This document shows positions 9,700 to 21,900 of a DNA stretch of 64,000 nt, piece after piece. This DNA is from Lactarius indigo. Lineage: Eukaryota; Basidiomycota; Agaricomycetes; Russulales; Russulaceae. The stretch is taken from the NCBI GenBank assembly GCA_025766275.1, contig JAFKAC010000003.1, positions 3,143,454-3,207,453 of the forward strand. The letters are read 5' to 3'. The position numbers were made by a program, and so were the translations under genes. The notes under the pieces are model-generated. The model worked only from the letters and a program-made list of their open reading frames with translations, made no database searches and was not told the origin of the DNA. The stretch's first letter is position 1. Every line of letters starts with the position of its first letter.

Positions 9700-10716
9700 T
9701 TAGGACGACTGAAGAAACGTGGCCGCAAGATTAGGGATAAGCTGTGGAAGCTTGTCCACAGGAAGCAGAATCAGGCGACCTCCTTGCTCCAGTCCAAAAG
9801 ACTCTTTTTCACGTGGAAGTGCGTTGGACAACGAAAAATCGAGTGAGTGGGAAGCAAGCTTTTGAATACAGTTCAGTGAGGTCAGCCACGTACCTGAGGG
9901 CGTAGGTCAAGCACGGCTTACCTCTTGGATGTATTGGTCCTCGTGGTGAAACGAAAACGCGCCCCCGGCAGAAGGCGCGATCTGTGCTCCCTTTCGACGT
10001 TTCTGCTGCTGGAACTGCGCCGCTTCTGCCTCTTCTTCGGACAGAGTAAACGTCCGCGAGATCACCAATAGATGGCTGAAATGATAGGGTTCGCCATCGT
10101 CACATGCCCATTGGATTTCGTCTACGAGCATGCGATACATGTGTGGAACGATTTCCACTGGCATATTCACAAGGCGTTCGCTGAAAATGAATCCGAGATG
10201 AGATGACGCGTTGGAAGAGAGAATACGCTGCAGTGTTTGGTGTAGGGAGGGGTCGGCTTCAGATTTTGAAAGGATGTACTCCGTTAAAGCTTTTATTGAG
10301 GGGTTATCCTGAGACGCAGCTGGCTGGTGAGATATGTGGACCGAAAAGAATGACAGACAAAAGGACCTTGTGGATATGCATATTGAGCACGGTAAGAAAG
10401 GCATATGGGTCACTCTCCCTGCCGTCAGTTTTTACGGTGGTTCCGACAAGGGGCTGCGATAGAATGAGCTCTGCCAGCAAATGAGGTCTGAAAATATCCG
10501 CATCCGCTTGGAAGAGCTGTCCGATGAGGCGCTTGAGAGCGACGAAGTCTATGTCTGGGTTGGGATCAAAAAACTCGAAGTCGACCTGGACGCGACCCTA
10601 CTGAATAAGTAAGTTTTAGAGGGCACCACTTACTGGAGGTTGAAACAACAGTGACAGACCGGCTCTGTTTCGCTGCCCACTTCTTCCTCTTCGTCGGTTT
10701 GTTTTCTCTTTGACAT
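9700..10716 (-). CDS. BCP1: BCP1/BCCIP family protein
   Basis: Bcp1 (human BCCIP) is a nuclear chaperone and export factor; in yeast it escorts ribosomal protein Rpl23 and helps export Mss4. Exons read: start MSKRKQTDEEEEVGS; VDFEFFDPNPDIDFVALKRL with the family FFDPNP motif; KALTEYILSKSEADPSLHQ; FIFSERLVNMPVEIVPHMYR, the most typical block; FSFHHEDQYIQE; and a last exon ending ESFGLEQGGRLILLPVDKL...FLQSS. The junction around 9844-9930 is phase 0. The first intron (about 10596-10657) probably uses a gtctgt donor, which is weak. The total of about 290 residues is normal for the family. The gene is divergent with proline dehydrogenase, with about 200 bases between their starts. Confidence 0.93.
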
Positions 10717-10918
10717 CCCTCAGGTTTTCGATAAGTGCTACGGTTCGGAACTCGGAACAAGACTGATCGATTAGGGTTACTCGCCAATCCGGACATCTAC
10801 GTAACCATCGCTAGTTACAGTAGCTTCAAGTTGTTCCGACGGCGAGTATGGTTCCATTACTATTTAAACTGTTTATCATGTCCTCGTCCTCGCCTACCCC
10901 GCTCTTTCCTCGCATCTC

Positions 10919-12942
10919 ATGCTAGCTCAATCACTTAAGCGACCGGCTCTCGTCAGACGCATAACACACTTTCCACGACGGTGCTATGGAGGTTCTCAGA
11001 GCTTTTCGGCAAGAACCCTTCGTCCTTCACGGATCTCAATAGCAGGCAGCGGGGTGTTGGCCGCCTCCTTCGTACTGGGTTATACTGTCTACACAGACGT
11101 TTCACCGCCTTCTACGGAGCGTACGCCCACTCCGCTATCCAAACTTGTAACATCGTATGTTGTCTACTCCCTGTGTTCCATCCCTGGGCTCGTCGACGCT
11201 TCTCCCACTTTACTCGCCTTTTGCACCTCCGTCCCTGGTCTACGGCAGCTTACTGAGGCCTTCGTACGGGCTACGTTCTTCACACAGGTTGCACCTACAT
11301 ACTCAATTCTCAGGGCGGCGATGCTGACCTTAAGAAACCGTTGTTTAACAGTTTGTTGGTGGCAGCACCGCACTTTCATGCATACCACTGATACGTCAGC
11401 TCCGTGCGGAGAATAAGGGTGCACTATTTGCGTATAGCGTGGAAGCCGACGCGGACGAGGCGACTGGTGGGGCTTCGCTCTCTGCGTGAACCGGTGCACA
11501 AACAGCATCGTCCAGGAGATGATCCGTTCCATTAATGTCGCAGCTGACTTTGAAGATTCCCGAGCATATGCTGACGAAAGCTCCGGCCGAAGGACATGGG
11601 TCGCCATCAAGTTGGTAAGTCTCTTTGATGTTAACATTGGAAGCCACGTAACCAAGACGTGTCACTTTATGCACGCAGAGCGCCCTCTTACCCAACCCGA
11701 ACACGCTACTTCATCTATCGGCGCATCTTTCTTCGCATCATGCAACCGACCCTATGCTATTTCCTGGTTGTCCACGTACAGACGACCTCGCGGTCCTCAG
11801 GTCGAATAATGACCTCCCGTCTAGTTCGCCACTTACAGCACAGGACCTAGTCGATTTACGCGAACTCCTCGTCGACCTCAATCGTATTTGTAGTCGTGCG
11901 AGAGAACGAAATGTGCGCCTCATCGTGGACGCCGAGTATAGTTGGTACCAGGCGAGTTCGACTTGTTGTTTCACCCAGACCTCTTTCATGTTTATCTTGT
12001 TTCGTAGCCTGCTATTGATTCGATTTCCTTGTCACTGATGCGCGAATATAACAAACACCCACCCTCGTCTTCGCGCTGGATTTCGCATTTACTTTCTCGT
12101 CCAGCACACCCTATATCACCACCGTTGATCTATGTGACGTTCCAAGCCTACCTTCGCCGGTAAGTTCATGTTTTCTCCATCTTCATTCGGAATTCCAGAT
12201 GGTATCAATGTGCAGGACGCCTGAATATCTTGTTCGATCCCTTAAAGACGCAACCTCTCACCACTACGCTCTCGGTGTCAAACTTGTCCGTGGTGCTTAC
12301 CATGAGCAGGAAGCTCAGCCCGACTCCCCTTCCCTCCCCCTCACTGCCCACGTGTCCTGGCCGCCGGTCTTCTTGAATAAGGCAGATACAGACAGGTGCT
12401 ATGACGCCGCTGCTGGTGAGCTGGTGCGGGCGGTAGCCAACTCGGACGGATCTGGGCCAAGGGTGGGCGTGCTTTTCGGTTCGCATAATGCGGTGAGCTG
12501 CGCGAAGGTGTTGGATGCTCTCGTTGATGTGGGTCTCGCCACGCACGAGAAGGACGGCACTGTGAGAGTGGATGACGTCGTTCGCGGAGCGTGTCGCACT
12601 CGCTCAACTTTACGGTATGTTGATCAACCCTGAAGTTCATGTGACGTACGACGTTGATTGGGTATGTGTGGTTCATAAGGTATGAGCGACACTCTCACAG
12701 ACCGCCTCGCTGCGTCAGTCAGAACTCGCGCACCTTTCGTTATTAAGTACGTGCCGTATGGAGCGCTTTCCGAGGTATGCCCTCCTATTTCCCGACAACG
12801 TCGAACCCTGCTAAGCAGTTTTTAGGTGATGCCGTACCTCTCCCGACGTGCCATTGAGAACAAGTCCATCCTTGGCAACGGCCACGCTGCAGTGGAACGA
12901 AAGCAGGCATTTGATGCTATCTGGCGACATTTCTTTGGTTAA
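10919..12942 (+). CDS. PUT1: Proline dehydrogenase, mitochondrial
   Basis: FAD-dependent first step of proline catabolism (proline to pyrroline-5-carboxylate) in the mitochondrion. The basic start MLAQSLKRPALVRRITHFPR fits a mitochondrial presequence. Family blocks in order are GGDADLKKPLFN, ENKGALFAYSVEADADE, QEMIRSINVAADFED, RRTWVAIKLSALLPNP, RERNVRLIVDAEYSWYQ, PAIDSISLSLMREYN, LGVKLVRGAYHEQE, RVGVLFGSHN, ERVALAQLYGM, FVIKYVPYGALSEVMPYL and SRRAIENKSIL (the substrate-binding RRxxEN). Most junctions have good splice sites. However, near 11490 and near 12585 the conserved blocks sit in frames one base apart without a usable intron, and the intron at 11288-11313 would be only 26 bases. It is either a gene with assembly indels or a recent pseudogene. 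Confidence 0.92.
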
Positions 12943-13353
12943 AGACAACTGTTGGGGCACTAACTTGGTGGAATTAGTTTAGCTACAAGGACGACGAGGC
13001 GGTCATTACCGTATACCAGGCCTTAATCTATGGCCTAGATGGGTCTTAATTTTTCAGTAAATAGTGGATCATCGACCGGAACTAGGCAGGAGCTTATAGT
13101 CGTATATGTATGCGGTGTTCGTTGAGAGTAGTCTCCGGGCTTTTCACAATAATGACACGGTTTGATAAGGAGTTACCATTTCAAGAGAAAACAATAAGAC
13201 GTAGCGAAGAGCCGAGAGAAGGTTTCCTGCATTAGTTACTGTACATTCTGTGCTGCACGGGAACCGAAAAAGTACAATAACACCACTACCAGTTGTGTTC
13301 AGATGCAATGTGAGTTTAGTCATATACGTGCAACGCTGCCACACTTCTGTCCC
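12943..13353. other. Convergent intergenic region
   Basis: Lies between the 3' ends of proline dehydrogenase (+) and CAND1 (-). Only 3' flanks and presumed terminators; no gene seen. Confidence 0.6.
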
Positions 13354-16300
13354 TTATGAACCAACAAGCTCGTTCAACTCGTTACGCCATTCACTCTTCT
13401 TTAGCTCGGCCACCCATGCATCGAACCTCGGGGCGGAACCCGTGCCGGCAATCTTACTGAGCGCCGCGACAGCACGGAGTGTGCTCCTCTGAAGCTCGGC
13501 CGCGCGTTCCAGGTCTTGCTTGACCGTGTCCTTGCCGACCGTCGGCCCTTTCATACTGGCCTCGAGTAGCGGCGTGGCCTCACCCAGACGCTGCGCGACC
13601 GCGGTCGGTGCAAGCGGCGCGAGGCGGAAGAGGATCATGTGACAAATGACCTTGATCTCGTCCGACACGTCTGCGAGCCCGACGAGGACGTGCGTGAGCA
13701 GCTCATTCAGGTCAAGTTTCGTCAAGGACGTGTCCAGCTGTAATTATTATGAGCGCCGGTAAGCAGACCCCTTGAGAACGGCGAAACGGACCAGGGTGTA
13801 GAGCGTCTCGTATGCGGTCTTACGCGCTTCGAGACCATCGTCGACCTTGTGCTGCCACGGACCCATTTGCACGGTACGGACGAGTTCTGGTCGCATAGTT
13901 GTCTCGCGGTACAACGCGGGGAGCAACGTGTGTAAGTGATCGCGCAGAAGGTGGGTCTTCGTTCGGGCTGCAGCATTGAAAACGCTCAAGGCAAGTTGGC
14001 GCACGTTCTACAAAGATATTGCGTTAAGCCAGAAACAAACCGCTTTCCAGGGTTAATCACCAGTTCCATATCATCCATGAGCGAGAGGAAGTCGAGGATG
14101 TATGGGGCCAGAACCTCGTCAAAGGCGGAAGATGAGTCAACAAAAGTGTATCTGATCGCGGACAGAACTGTTGCGCGAGTAGCGGCGTTAGGATCACGGA
14201 TGCGGGCCTGTAACAATCGTGAGACTGCATCAGTAATGATTCACTGTGCGTGCGTACGTGAACCTGCGGTAGGTATCGCGCAGGGTGAGTGGTGATAAGT
14301 TTGCCAATGCAAGCAGCAGCGACACCGCGTGAGCTCTCATCTGCGCTTTCGGAGTTTTCGAAGAGCGGAGCCCACAGCGTGTCCGCAAGGTTCTCTAAAT
14401 GACTTGTGGATGTGTGTGTTACTACTTCTTTCAACGCATGTAGCGCAAGTAGTCGTTTGGAGTCGTCTTGCTTAACGAGTTGGACGATAAAAGGAAGGAA
14501 CAAATGAAGGTTGCCAATCGCAATATTACCTGCCAACTAAACACGATGAGATCGGGGTAGCAATTGGCATTGGAAAACGCTAGACCTGCAGCGAAAGCTG
14601 CCGCCGTCCTAATATCTTCTTGGTCCGACGCAAAGAACTCGATAGCGACATCGAAGACGTCATGTTGAGGGGACATATCACTGGGTACGCGTCAGTAATT
14701 GCTAGATCTTTAATTGAGCCTAGCGTACATAAAGCGACCAATTTCCCCGAGTATTAAGAGAGACAAAGAGAGCTCTCGTACATTTGAACGTTTCTGCGAA
14801 TAATCATTTAGGTTGGTGTATCCTGACCAGTAGCATAGAAAGACCTTGAGATTTTTTGAAAACTCAGCGATTACGCCAGCTGCGATTACTTGATGGCTCT
14901 TGACGATTTGAGCAACGCATTTCGCAACATTAGGGAATGACACGTCCCCTTTGGGCTGTTCTGGGACATTTCTAGTAAGTGAGCTCACAACGTGCGTCGC
15001 TATTTGGAAATCTGCCTCAACGAGCGCCGCGAAAAACGCCAGCACTGAATCAAGCGCAGCACCAGAGGTAAGAGGTGAGCAAGAGATGCCGTAGACATCC
15101 GTCAACACTTCACGCTCAACCTCTGGGAAGGTAGATTTGGGTGAAAGTTGTAATAGTAGCGCAAAGAGGGAAAGTGCGTGTGACTGGAGTGAGATATCGG
15201 TAGTTGAGACGTATGACTTGAGTTGGGGGATCAGAATGCGTAACAAATCAGCTGGCACGCCGCGCTCGTATCTGTCAACTGTGAGTGGTCAACAACCAAA
15301 GCCGTCATACAAAGGACACACCTTGAGAGAAGCACCGACAAACAATCGAAAACTTCAGCTTTGCCGGCCCTTCCGTTCTTCGTGAGCAATTTGGTTGCCC
15401 AGTCTACGCAGCCGTTGACCCACTGCTCCGTAACATCGGCTTCGCGTGCGACGCGAGAGACAACCTTAACTGCGCCCTCCGTGCGGCCGGTGGCGCGACA
15501 GACATGTTCCCACTCTTGGCCGTCCTTGGCTTGCACGGTATCCGGCGCGTTTATCCACAGGTCTCCTATGATGTCCTCCGCACATGAGCGTACTTCTGCA
15601 TCAGTTACATGGTTTGCAAGGCGCGTGATAGCCTCTTGATATACCAATTCAACCCAGTCTTGGCTTTTTACGGGTTTAAGTGCCCCAAGCAAGGCGGAAA
15701 ATGCCTTGAATGCCTCAGACGCAACGCGTGGGTGCTTCTCGCCAAGATTCTTGACGAGGACAGGAGTCAACACTGGCAGAGAGTTCGTGAACGTGGGCGG
15801 AGGGTGTGAGGCAAAGAATGAAGAGGTAAATTGCAGGCAAGAGATGTGCAGCGTTGAATTAGATGTCGACGGAGGCTGTGAAAGGATGGTTTTGGATATA
15901 GAAACAATCAAGCCAGTTTGCCCCGAGAGCGAACCAGGAAGCACTTGCAGCAGAGTATGAAGAAGTCCAAAGCCAGCTTGCAAAGTCCCACTGGGTGTTC
16001 TTGGGGACTTCAACTGGTTCAAAAGGACCTTTGCCAACGTAGGAACCTGAGACTGTAAAAGGGAGTACGCTGTCTCCTCGGTGCCTGACCCATCTGGAGC
16101 CCGTTTCCGCTTTACGCCGACCGCATCCCTGGATTGAGATCCTGCACCATACAGCCTAGTTTGTGTGAGAAGGGTGACATAGGTCGCCCACACCTCCAAT
16201 CGTACAGTTTCTTCGCGATCACCGAACCGGGAAATAAGGACCGGAGACACCTCCTGATATAGAAGGACCAATAACTCCGGCCGAGTTGCGATGATTGCTG

Positions 16301-17786
16301 CTAAGAGTTTCGTAGCAGAGCGACGAATTTTGTAGGACTGGTCCTCCTCATCAGACCACCTAAATAACGCTCGGTCGAAGATAAGGTGTGATATAGGATA
16401 GTCTTACTCGTCGAGGTCCCCATCGGCGTCGTCGTCTTCGTCCAACATCTCTTCGTCTTCATCGTCCCCACCACCAGCATAATTCTTTAGACATGTTAAT
16501 TCAACGCGCAGAGTCACGCATAGAAATCCTCACAGGATCAAATTTGATGTACTTGATTGCTACTTGTATGATGGTACCCAGAAACGGGGTTACCTCGGCA
16601 GGTATTCTCAACACGATCGATTCCAAAGCCTAAAAGAATCAGTACGAGGGGGGAGAAAGAGGAGGACAAGACCATCACCTGCAGTGCACCTTCTCGAAGT
16701 TCCTCATCGTCCGGGTCAACGACGCGAAGAATGCCAGGGATAATGGCCCCTAGACTAGAAGCGAGCCGTTGTGGCGATGCGCGGGCAATCGCAGCTACAA
16801 GATTGACGGTCGTTCTCTGTTTTTCCAGAGGAGCGGAAAGCTCCAAGCTGGGACTGATAACTGTCGACAGCAACTGTGCAGACAATTCTGGAGCTGAAAG
16901 TGGGACAAAGTGGGAAAGTGTAACGATGGCCCGCTTCCGCACAGCAGGTCGCGAATGAGTGAGCAAAGGCGTAATGACCTGAATTGGTGGGGGAGAAAGA
17001 GGGAGGCTTGAGACATAGGTGGGGAAGTGGGTGACCAAGATGGACAAGATAGAAAGCGTCTCGATGAGAGTGTCTGGTGGGATTCCTGGCTGCATAATAG
17101 AAACGCTATCAGAGCGTCTGATTGAGAATCAAATCGTGTGCGTACAGTCGCAAGCTGGGTCAATAACTTAGGGGTCAGCTTTGCGCATGCCTTTGACGCG
17201 ATCGTGCCTTCGGTTGGGAGCTCAGCAGTGATCGTTTTGAGAGCTAATGGTTCGTGTCACCTGGAAGCCGAAGACACCTATTAAACTAGAAATATACCTA
17301 GACCAGAGATATCGCGGAGTTCTTCATCAGAGCTAGACGAAAACTCGGTGAGCTTGTCCACGACGAATTCCATTTGTGACTCTCGTATGATTTTGATCAA
17401 CTGTCCTAAACTTGATTCATGGTCAAGCATATTCAGAATCAAAAGGGACATCCCGCACCACTTTACTGCTTGATTCTTGACCTCGGAAATCTTGTCCTCT
17501 ACCAATTGTAACACCTGTCCCAGAACCTTAATCTCTACCGATTCGTCGCCAAGAAACGATTGAGGATCAAGTTTGATCTCCTTCATCAAGTCGCTAAGCC
17601 CCATATATCTGTTCCAAAGTTCAAGTAAACGGCCAACTACGTAGAACGCTGTGGAGGGATAGATACCGAAAGTCCTGATCTTGGGATTGCATCTGATGCG
17701 ACGGTTGACATACACGCGGAATCGATACACAGGAAAGATATGCGTACCTTCTCTATGAACCCCGTCATAAGATATGCTTTTGTCAT
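13354..17786 (-). CDS. CAND1: CAND1/TIP120 cullin exchange factor
   Basis: HEAT-repeat protein that binds unneddylated cullin-Rbx1 and swaps substrate receptors on SCF ligases. The start exon reads MTKAYLMTGFIEK, followed by a tiny exon MQSQDQDFR and then YMGLSDLMKEIKLDPQSFLG; these junctions use gtacgc, gtatct and matching ag acceptors. DKISEVKNQAVKCLGQLIKII and LRDIS follow. An acidic loop (about 16400-16470, DEEMLDEDED-like) comes before YKIRRSATKLLAAIIATRP, a family landmark. HEAT repeats continue to the C terminus, which ends VKQDLERAAELQRSTLRAVA and ELKKSEWRNELNELVGS. Length, about 1200 residues over more than ten exons, is normal. The PWWP-like gene lies 207 bases upstream on the same strand. 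Confidence 0.96.
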
Positions 17787-17992
17787 GGTGGATAGATAGA
17801 AATGTAGACGAAGGACCGCCGATGATTGCCGTGGCTCGCGACAAAGACACGTGAGATCTGGGGCACGCGTCAATGAAAATGACAAATTACACTGGCAGTA
17901 GTAGCAGTTCCGGTGACAGACTATATTCACCACTATATAACTACAACCAACCGGCCTGACGAAGTAAGGTACGTGTTCGCGGTGTGTCTGGC

Positions 17993-18585
17993 TTAATCTC
18001 CCCATTCAACGGAGCAAAATGCTTCTTGATTCGCCTCCGAAATATGACGGGATAGAACAACCCCTCTCTCTGTATCGGGATTCAGGTCAACTTCGAGACA
18101 TTTCTCACTTGGGAAGGACTTGGGTACCTGCCGAGTTGCTCCTCGCTTCACGCTCTTGCTAGATACTTTGCCAGGATACCAATTTTCCCCTTCAGTCCGT
18201 ATCCATACGATATCTCCCATCTAAACGACTATCAGCATTCCTCGCGTGACGGGTCCTTGTGCTATTCGTTTCTCACCTGGAAAGTATAAGGCCATGGATC
18301 GTCAAGATCTTCGGGACCCAACTCCTCGGAAGCTGCCTCTAGGTCAAGTCTTTCATCCATGGGACCAGACTCGTACTCATTGAAGTCGTTTGGTGTATCC
18401 GAGGGTTCGCTACCTTGGGGGATTTGCTCCTGGATAGAAGTCCGGCGTGACCGTCTGGGTGGGGACGAAATCAAAGTATTGACACCAGTGTCGTACTGTC
18501 GAGATCCTGCAAGCCAAGTCCCCTCCAAACGAGTATTAATCGGCATCACAGATTCGTCCTCGATACACAGAGTAGTGCCGTTCAT
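17993..18585 (-). CDS. Small PWWP-like protein, unknown function
   Basis: Two exons, 18585 to about 18279 and 18220-17993, joined in phase 0 through a gtgaga...tttag intron. The first 100 residues are acidic and Ser-rich (SPPRRSRRTSIQEQIPQG, DLEAASEELGPEDLDD). The second exon starts GDIVWIRTEGENWYPGKV, which resembles the first strands of PWWP or Tudor-like chromatin-reader folds (GD-hydrophobic-W...WYPG-V). The protein stops after about 180 residues, so the fold would be short. The ATG at 18585 was chosen because the in-frame codon before it is GTG. Not assigned to a named family. Confidence 0.55.
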
Positions 18586-19030
18586 TTTCACAGAATTTTG
18601 AACCTCAAGGTGATGATGTACGATTGGGGGCAGGCGGGAAAATAATGATCGGTACAGCTACATCCGGAGACTATATATACACAATGCTGTGGCTTGGGCA
18701 CGGCTGAAAGAGACACAGCAGAACAGGCTTTTGTTCCTCAAAGAAAAGCGCCTGATCCACGAGTCATCGACCAAAGCGACATAAGAAACAGTGCCAGATG
18801 CGGTGCATTCAGTCTCCGTCTACACGCCAATACCTGTAGACCCAAAGAAGCACAGCAGCCCGAGACCACTGCGTCCAGTAAAAGCGATATTGACACGAGG
18901 GCGTTGTCTCCAGCGGGACAATAAGCACCCATTCGGGTTGGCAGGAAAGCACGTGACACACGAAACAGTCACGATGACAAGCCGAAATGCGACTCTGCAG
19001 TAGACCACTTTTAATCAATTTCTATGTCCC
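18586..19030. other. Divergent promoter region
   Basis: Between the starts of the PWWP-like gene (-) and MPE1 (+). A ctatatatac stretch at about 18671 may be a TATA element. No gene seen. Confidence 0.45.
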
Positions 19031-21082
19031 ATGGCGTCCTCTGTGTTCTACAAATTCAAGTCTCAGAAGACAGAGTCCAGGGTGACTTTCGACGGCACGG
19101 GTATATCAGTCTTTGATCTTAAAAAGGAGGTTATTCTCGCCAACAGCCTCGGAAAAGCGAATGACTTTGATCTCGTCGTGTTGGACGGCTCATCGGGAGA
19201 AGGTCTGTCTGCCTATTCCTCCACGGATATTTTCTACAAACTGATGACCTGGCTCTTTGCTAGAGTTTAATGATGACTCGCAAATCATTCCCCGGTCATC
19301 TTCGGTTGTAGTCAAACGAGTGCCTCCCACTCGTCCTGGAAAGGGTAAGGCCGCGATGTATGTTGCAGGTCCGGGGGCGACAGCGACTCCCGAGTCACGG
19401 CCAACTAGCTCAGCGGGAAATACATGGTCCGGTAAGGGCTCGACGTCAAGGCGCTTCGACAAAGAAGCGCCATCGAAACCGGCTGCCACTGTGCGTTCGT
19501 CCGCGTCCCCCATTTCTCTGCCCCTACTGACCGAGCGGCAGCAGGCCCCCCTACAGGGTCCCAGTGGTGGTAAGGACGACGAAGCAGCTGCGATGGCTGC
19601 GATGTTTCAGGCCCAGTCTGCGAACTGGGAGGAGACGCAAGAAAAGATGTCGCAGTGGGTGTTGCCTCTGGCGGTTCTTCCTTAGTGGCTTTCTATTCCA
19701 ATTGACTTGCGATATTTCACCCCCTCAGCCAGACACGTGTCTACACTAATCCGCGTGGGACAAGCTTCGGTCGTGGAGGCAAGCCATTTACTCCACAACA
19801 CCAGCAGGCCGAGAAACCACTCCCTCCTAGTTATGTATGCTACCGTTGCGGGCAGAAAGGTACGAGCTTGCATCGCGTCGCAGACGGTGGTTGGCTGACT
19901 CTAGTTTGAGGTCACTGGATTCAAGAGTGCCCAACGAATAACGATCGTGAATTCGACAATAAACCACGCATAAAACGGACGACGGGAATCCCGAGGAGCT
20001 TTTTGAAAGCGGTCGACAATCCAGGTGGTGCGCGGATAGGCCAAGGAGTCATGGTGACGCCGGAAGGTGGCTACGTGGTGGCCCAACCAGATTCGTGAGT
20101 ATGCCTGCTCTTTGCGCTCCCTCGTGGACCCATGGTACCTGCAGGGCATCATGGCAGCGGCAAACGAATAAATCTAAAAGTCTCTCTGAGGCCGAAGTCC
20201 GCGAGCGCCCTTCAAAGGATCCAACGATCATATGCCCTATCGATAATAGGATCTTCCGCGACGCTGTCAAGACCCCCTGCTGTGGGACGGCGTACTGCGA
20301 AGATTGTATCCAATCCCATTTACTCGAAAAGGACTTTATCTGTCCGAGTTGTGCGTCTAAGGTTGCATCGCTAGACAAACTTGCCATCGATAAACCGACA
20401 CGGATGAAGGTCGCCGACTATATCGCTAGGGAAATTGAGGCGAGTCAGAAGGAAGAAGACAGTCACACAAGCGAATCCACGCCTATCGGTTCTGTCTCCC
20501 AGGTAACCATTCTGGATCCTTTTCCCCTTCACTTTATGTTTATTGCCTTTTCCACACTTGGACGCGCAGACACCCGCGCCGGATGACCTTCAGTCTGGGT
20601 TATACGCACAAGAGGACGTTCCGGCAGATTTGGCGATGTCTCAGATGATCGTTGACAATATTCCTCAGCTACAGGCACAAATCCAACAGATTTCACTGAT
20701 GCTGCAAAACAGCGGCGCGCTGCCCGCGCATGTGCGCCAGCAGACGGAGATGCAGCGCCAGCAGCTACAGATGCAGCTCGCGCATGCCCAGACGATCGCC
20801 GCTGCGCTCGCAGCGGCGCAGTCTGCCTCCGCCATTGGTCCGGCGGATTTGATGATGCCGATGGGGATGATGCCGATGATGAACCAGGGTTTCAACGTCC
20901 CACAGATGCAGATCCCACAGCAACAGCCCCACCAACAGCCCGGAAATGCGGATTCGGCGTATCAGCGTCAGCCAGTCAATAACCGTCGGAGGAATATCAA
21001 GCGCGAGCGGCCCTCGGACTTCCTCGAGGTCGCTGGACCTGACGCGGAGAAGGACAATAAAGTCGCACGTTATTGGGAATAG
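19031..21082 (+). CDS. MPE1: Mpe1/RBBP6-like cleavage and polyadenylation factor subunit
   Basis: Subunit of the mRNA 3'-end cleavage and polyadenylation complex. Domains in order: an N-terminal DWNN ubiquitin-like domain (FYKFKSQKTESRVTFDGTG, then DDSQIIPRSSSVVVKRVP); a linker rich in Ser/Pro; a zinc knuckle CYRCGQKGHWIQECP (C-x2-C-x4-H-x4-C) split by an intron at about 19860-19910; GVMVTPEGGYVVAQPDS; and a RING/U-box-like domain with DAVKTPCCGTAYCEDCIQSH and FICPSC. The second cysteine of the usual first pair is Asp (CPID). A Gln/Met-rich tail follows, then a basic stretch NNRRRNIKRERP. It ends at 21082 after about 520 residues. The RING-like region implies possible ubiquitin-ligase activity, as proposed for RBBP6. 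Confidence 0.93.
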
Positions 21083-21900
21083 GTGGCTAGTCATGTTCGT
21101 TCACCCTACATCCTGGCTATATTTGGCCTTGCAAATAGACATTTATCCACCATACATTTGTTGATCCATTACTACTCGTGAGAGAACACCCACGAACACA
21201 ATTCCTTATGGTATGAACAGGGGAGACGTGTGTGGATGATTCAAGCTGCTATCACGGGCGTCGATACTTACACCCACACGCACGAAACTGAATGACGCCA
21301 TCTGTCAGGATTCAGGTCAGGACCGGCGCAGGTATCTAAGGGACGGCAGTGACTCACCCGGACGAGGTCAGCTAAACCGTGACAAGCATACTCCGTCCGC
21401 GGTGCTGGGTACCGGCACCGGGTCCGCGCGAGACACTAAACGGACTCCGTCTTTTAGGCTTTTCATGGCTCTGCTAGCACCCTGAAGTGAATGCGAGAGG
21501 GAGTTTCCGTGATCCGAAGTAATCAGGTCGCTGATTATCCGAATGCACTACCCCCCGACACGCCTGACTGCTCACGTGCTCGCATCGAAACTCGTGTTCG
21601 CGTCCGCGCAGACGTGCGCAGCATATACCAACGTATTAGCACCCGTAAATCACAACAGCGAGTAATAAATAAGATATTCCGACACCACAAGTGGTGCCGG
21701 TTGTTCTCATGCGGGTGTAGGCGCCGGTTCACCTACCGAGCCTCCGTTAGTCGTACCGAAGTGTACATCAGAATTCTCCCAAACTTACTGTCGTTCAGGG
21801 GAGCGGTCGCCATCCGAGAAAAGTTACGGAACTCCCGCTTCCTTTAACATCTACGCCACGTGCCTCCGCGTTTTAATGCCGCAATGTCGAAGTACTGAGA
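21083..21900. other. Intergenic, no gene supported
   Basis: Contains the 3' flank of MPE1 and short open frames on both strands without family resemblance. Confidence 0.5.
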
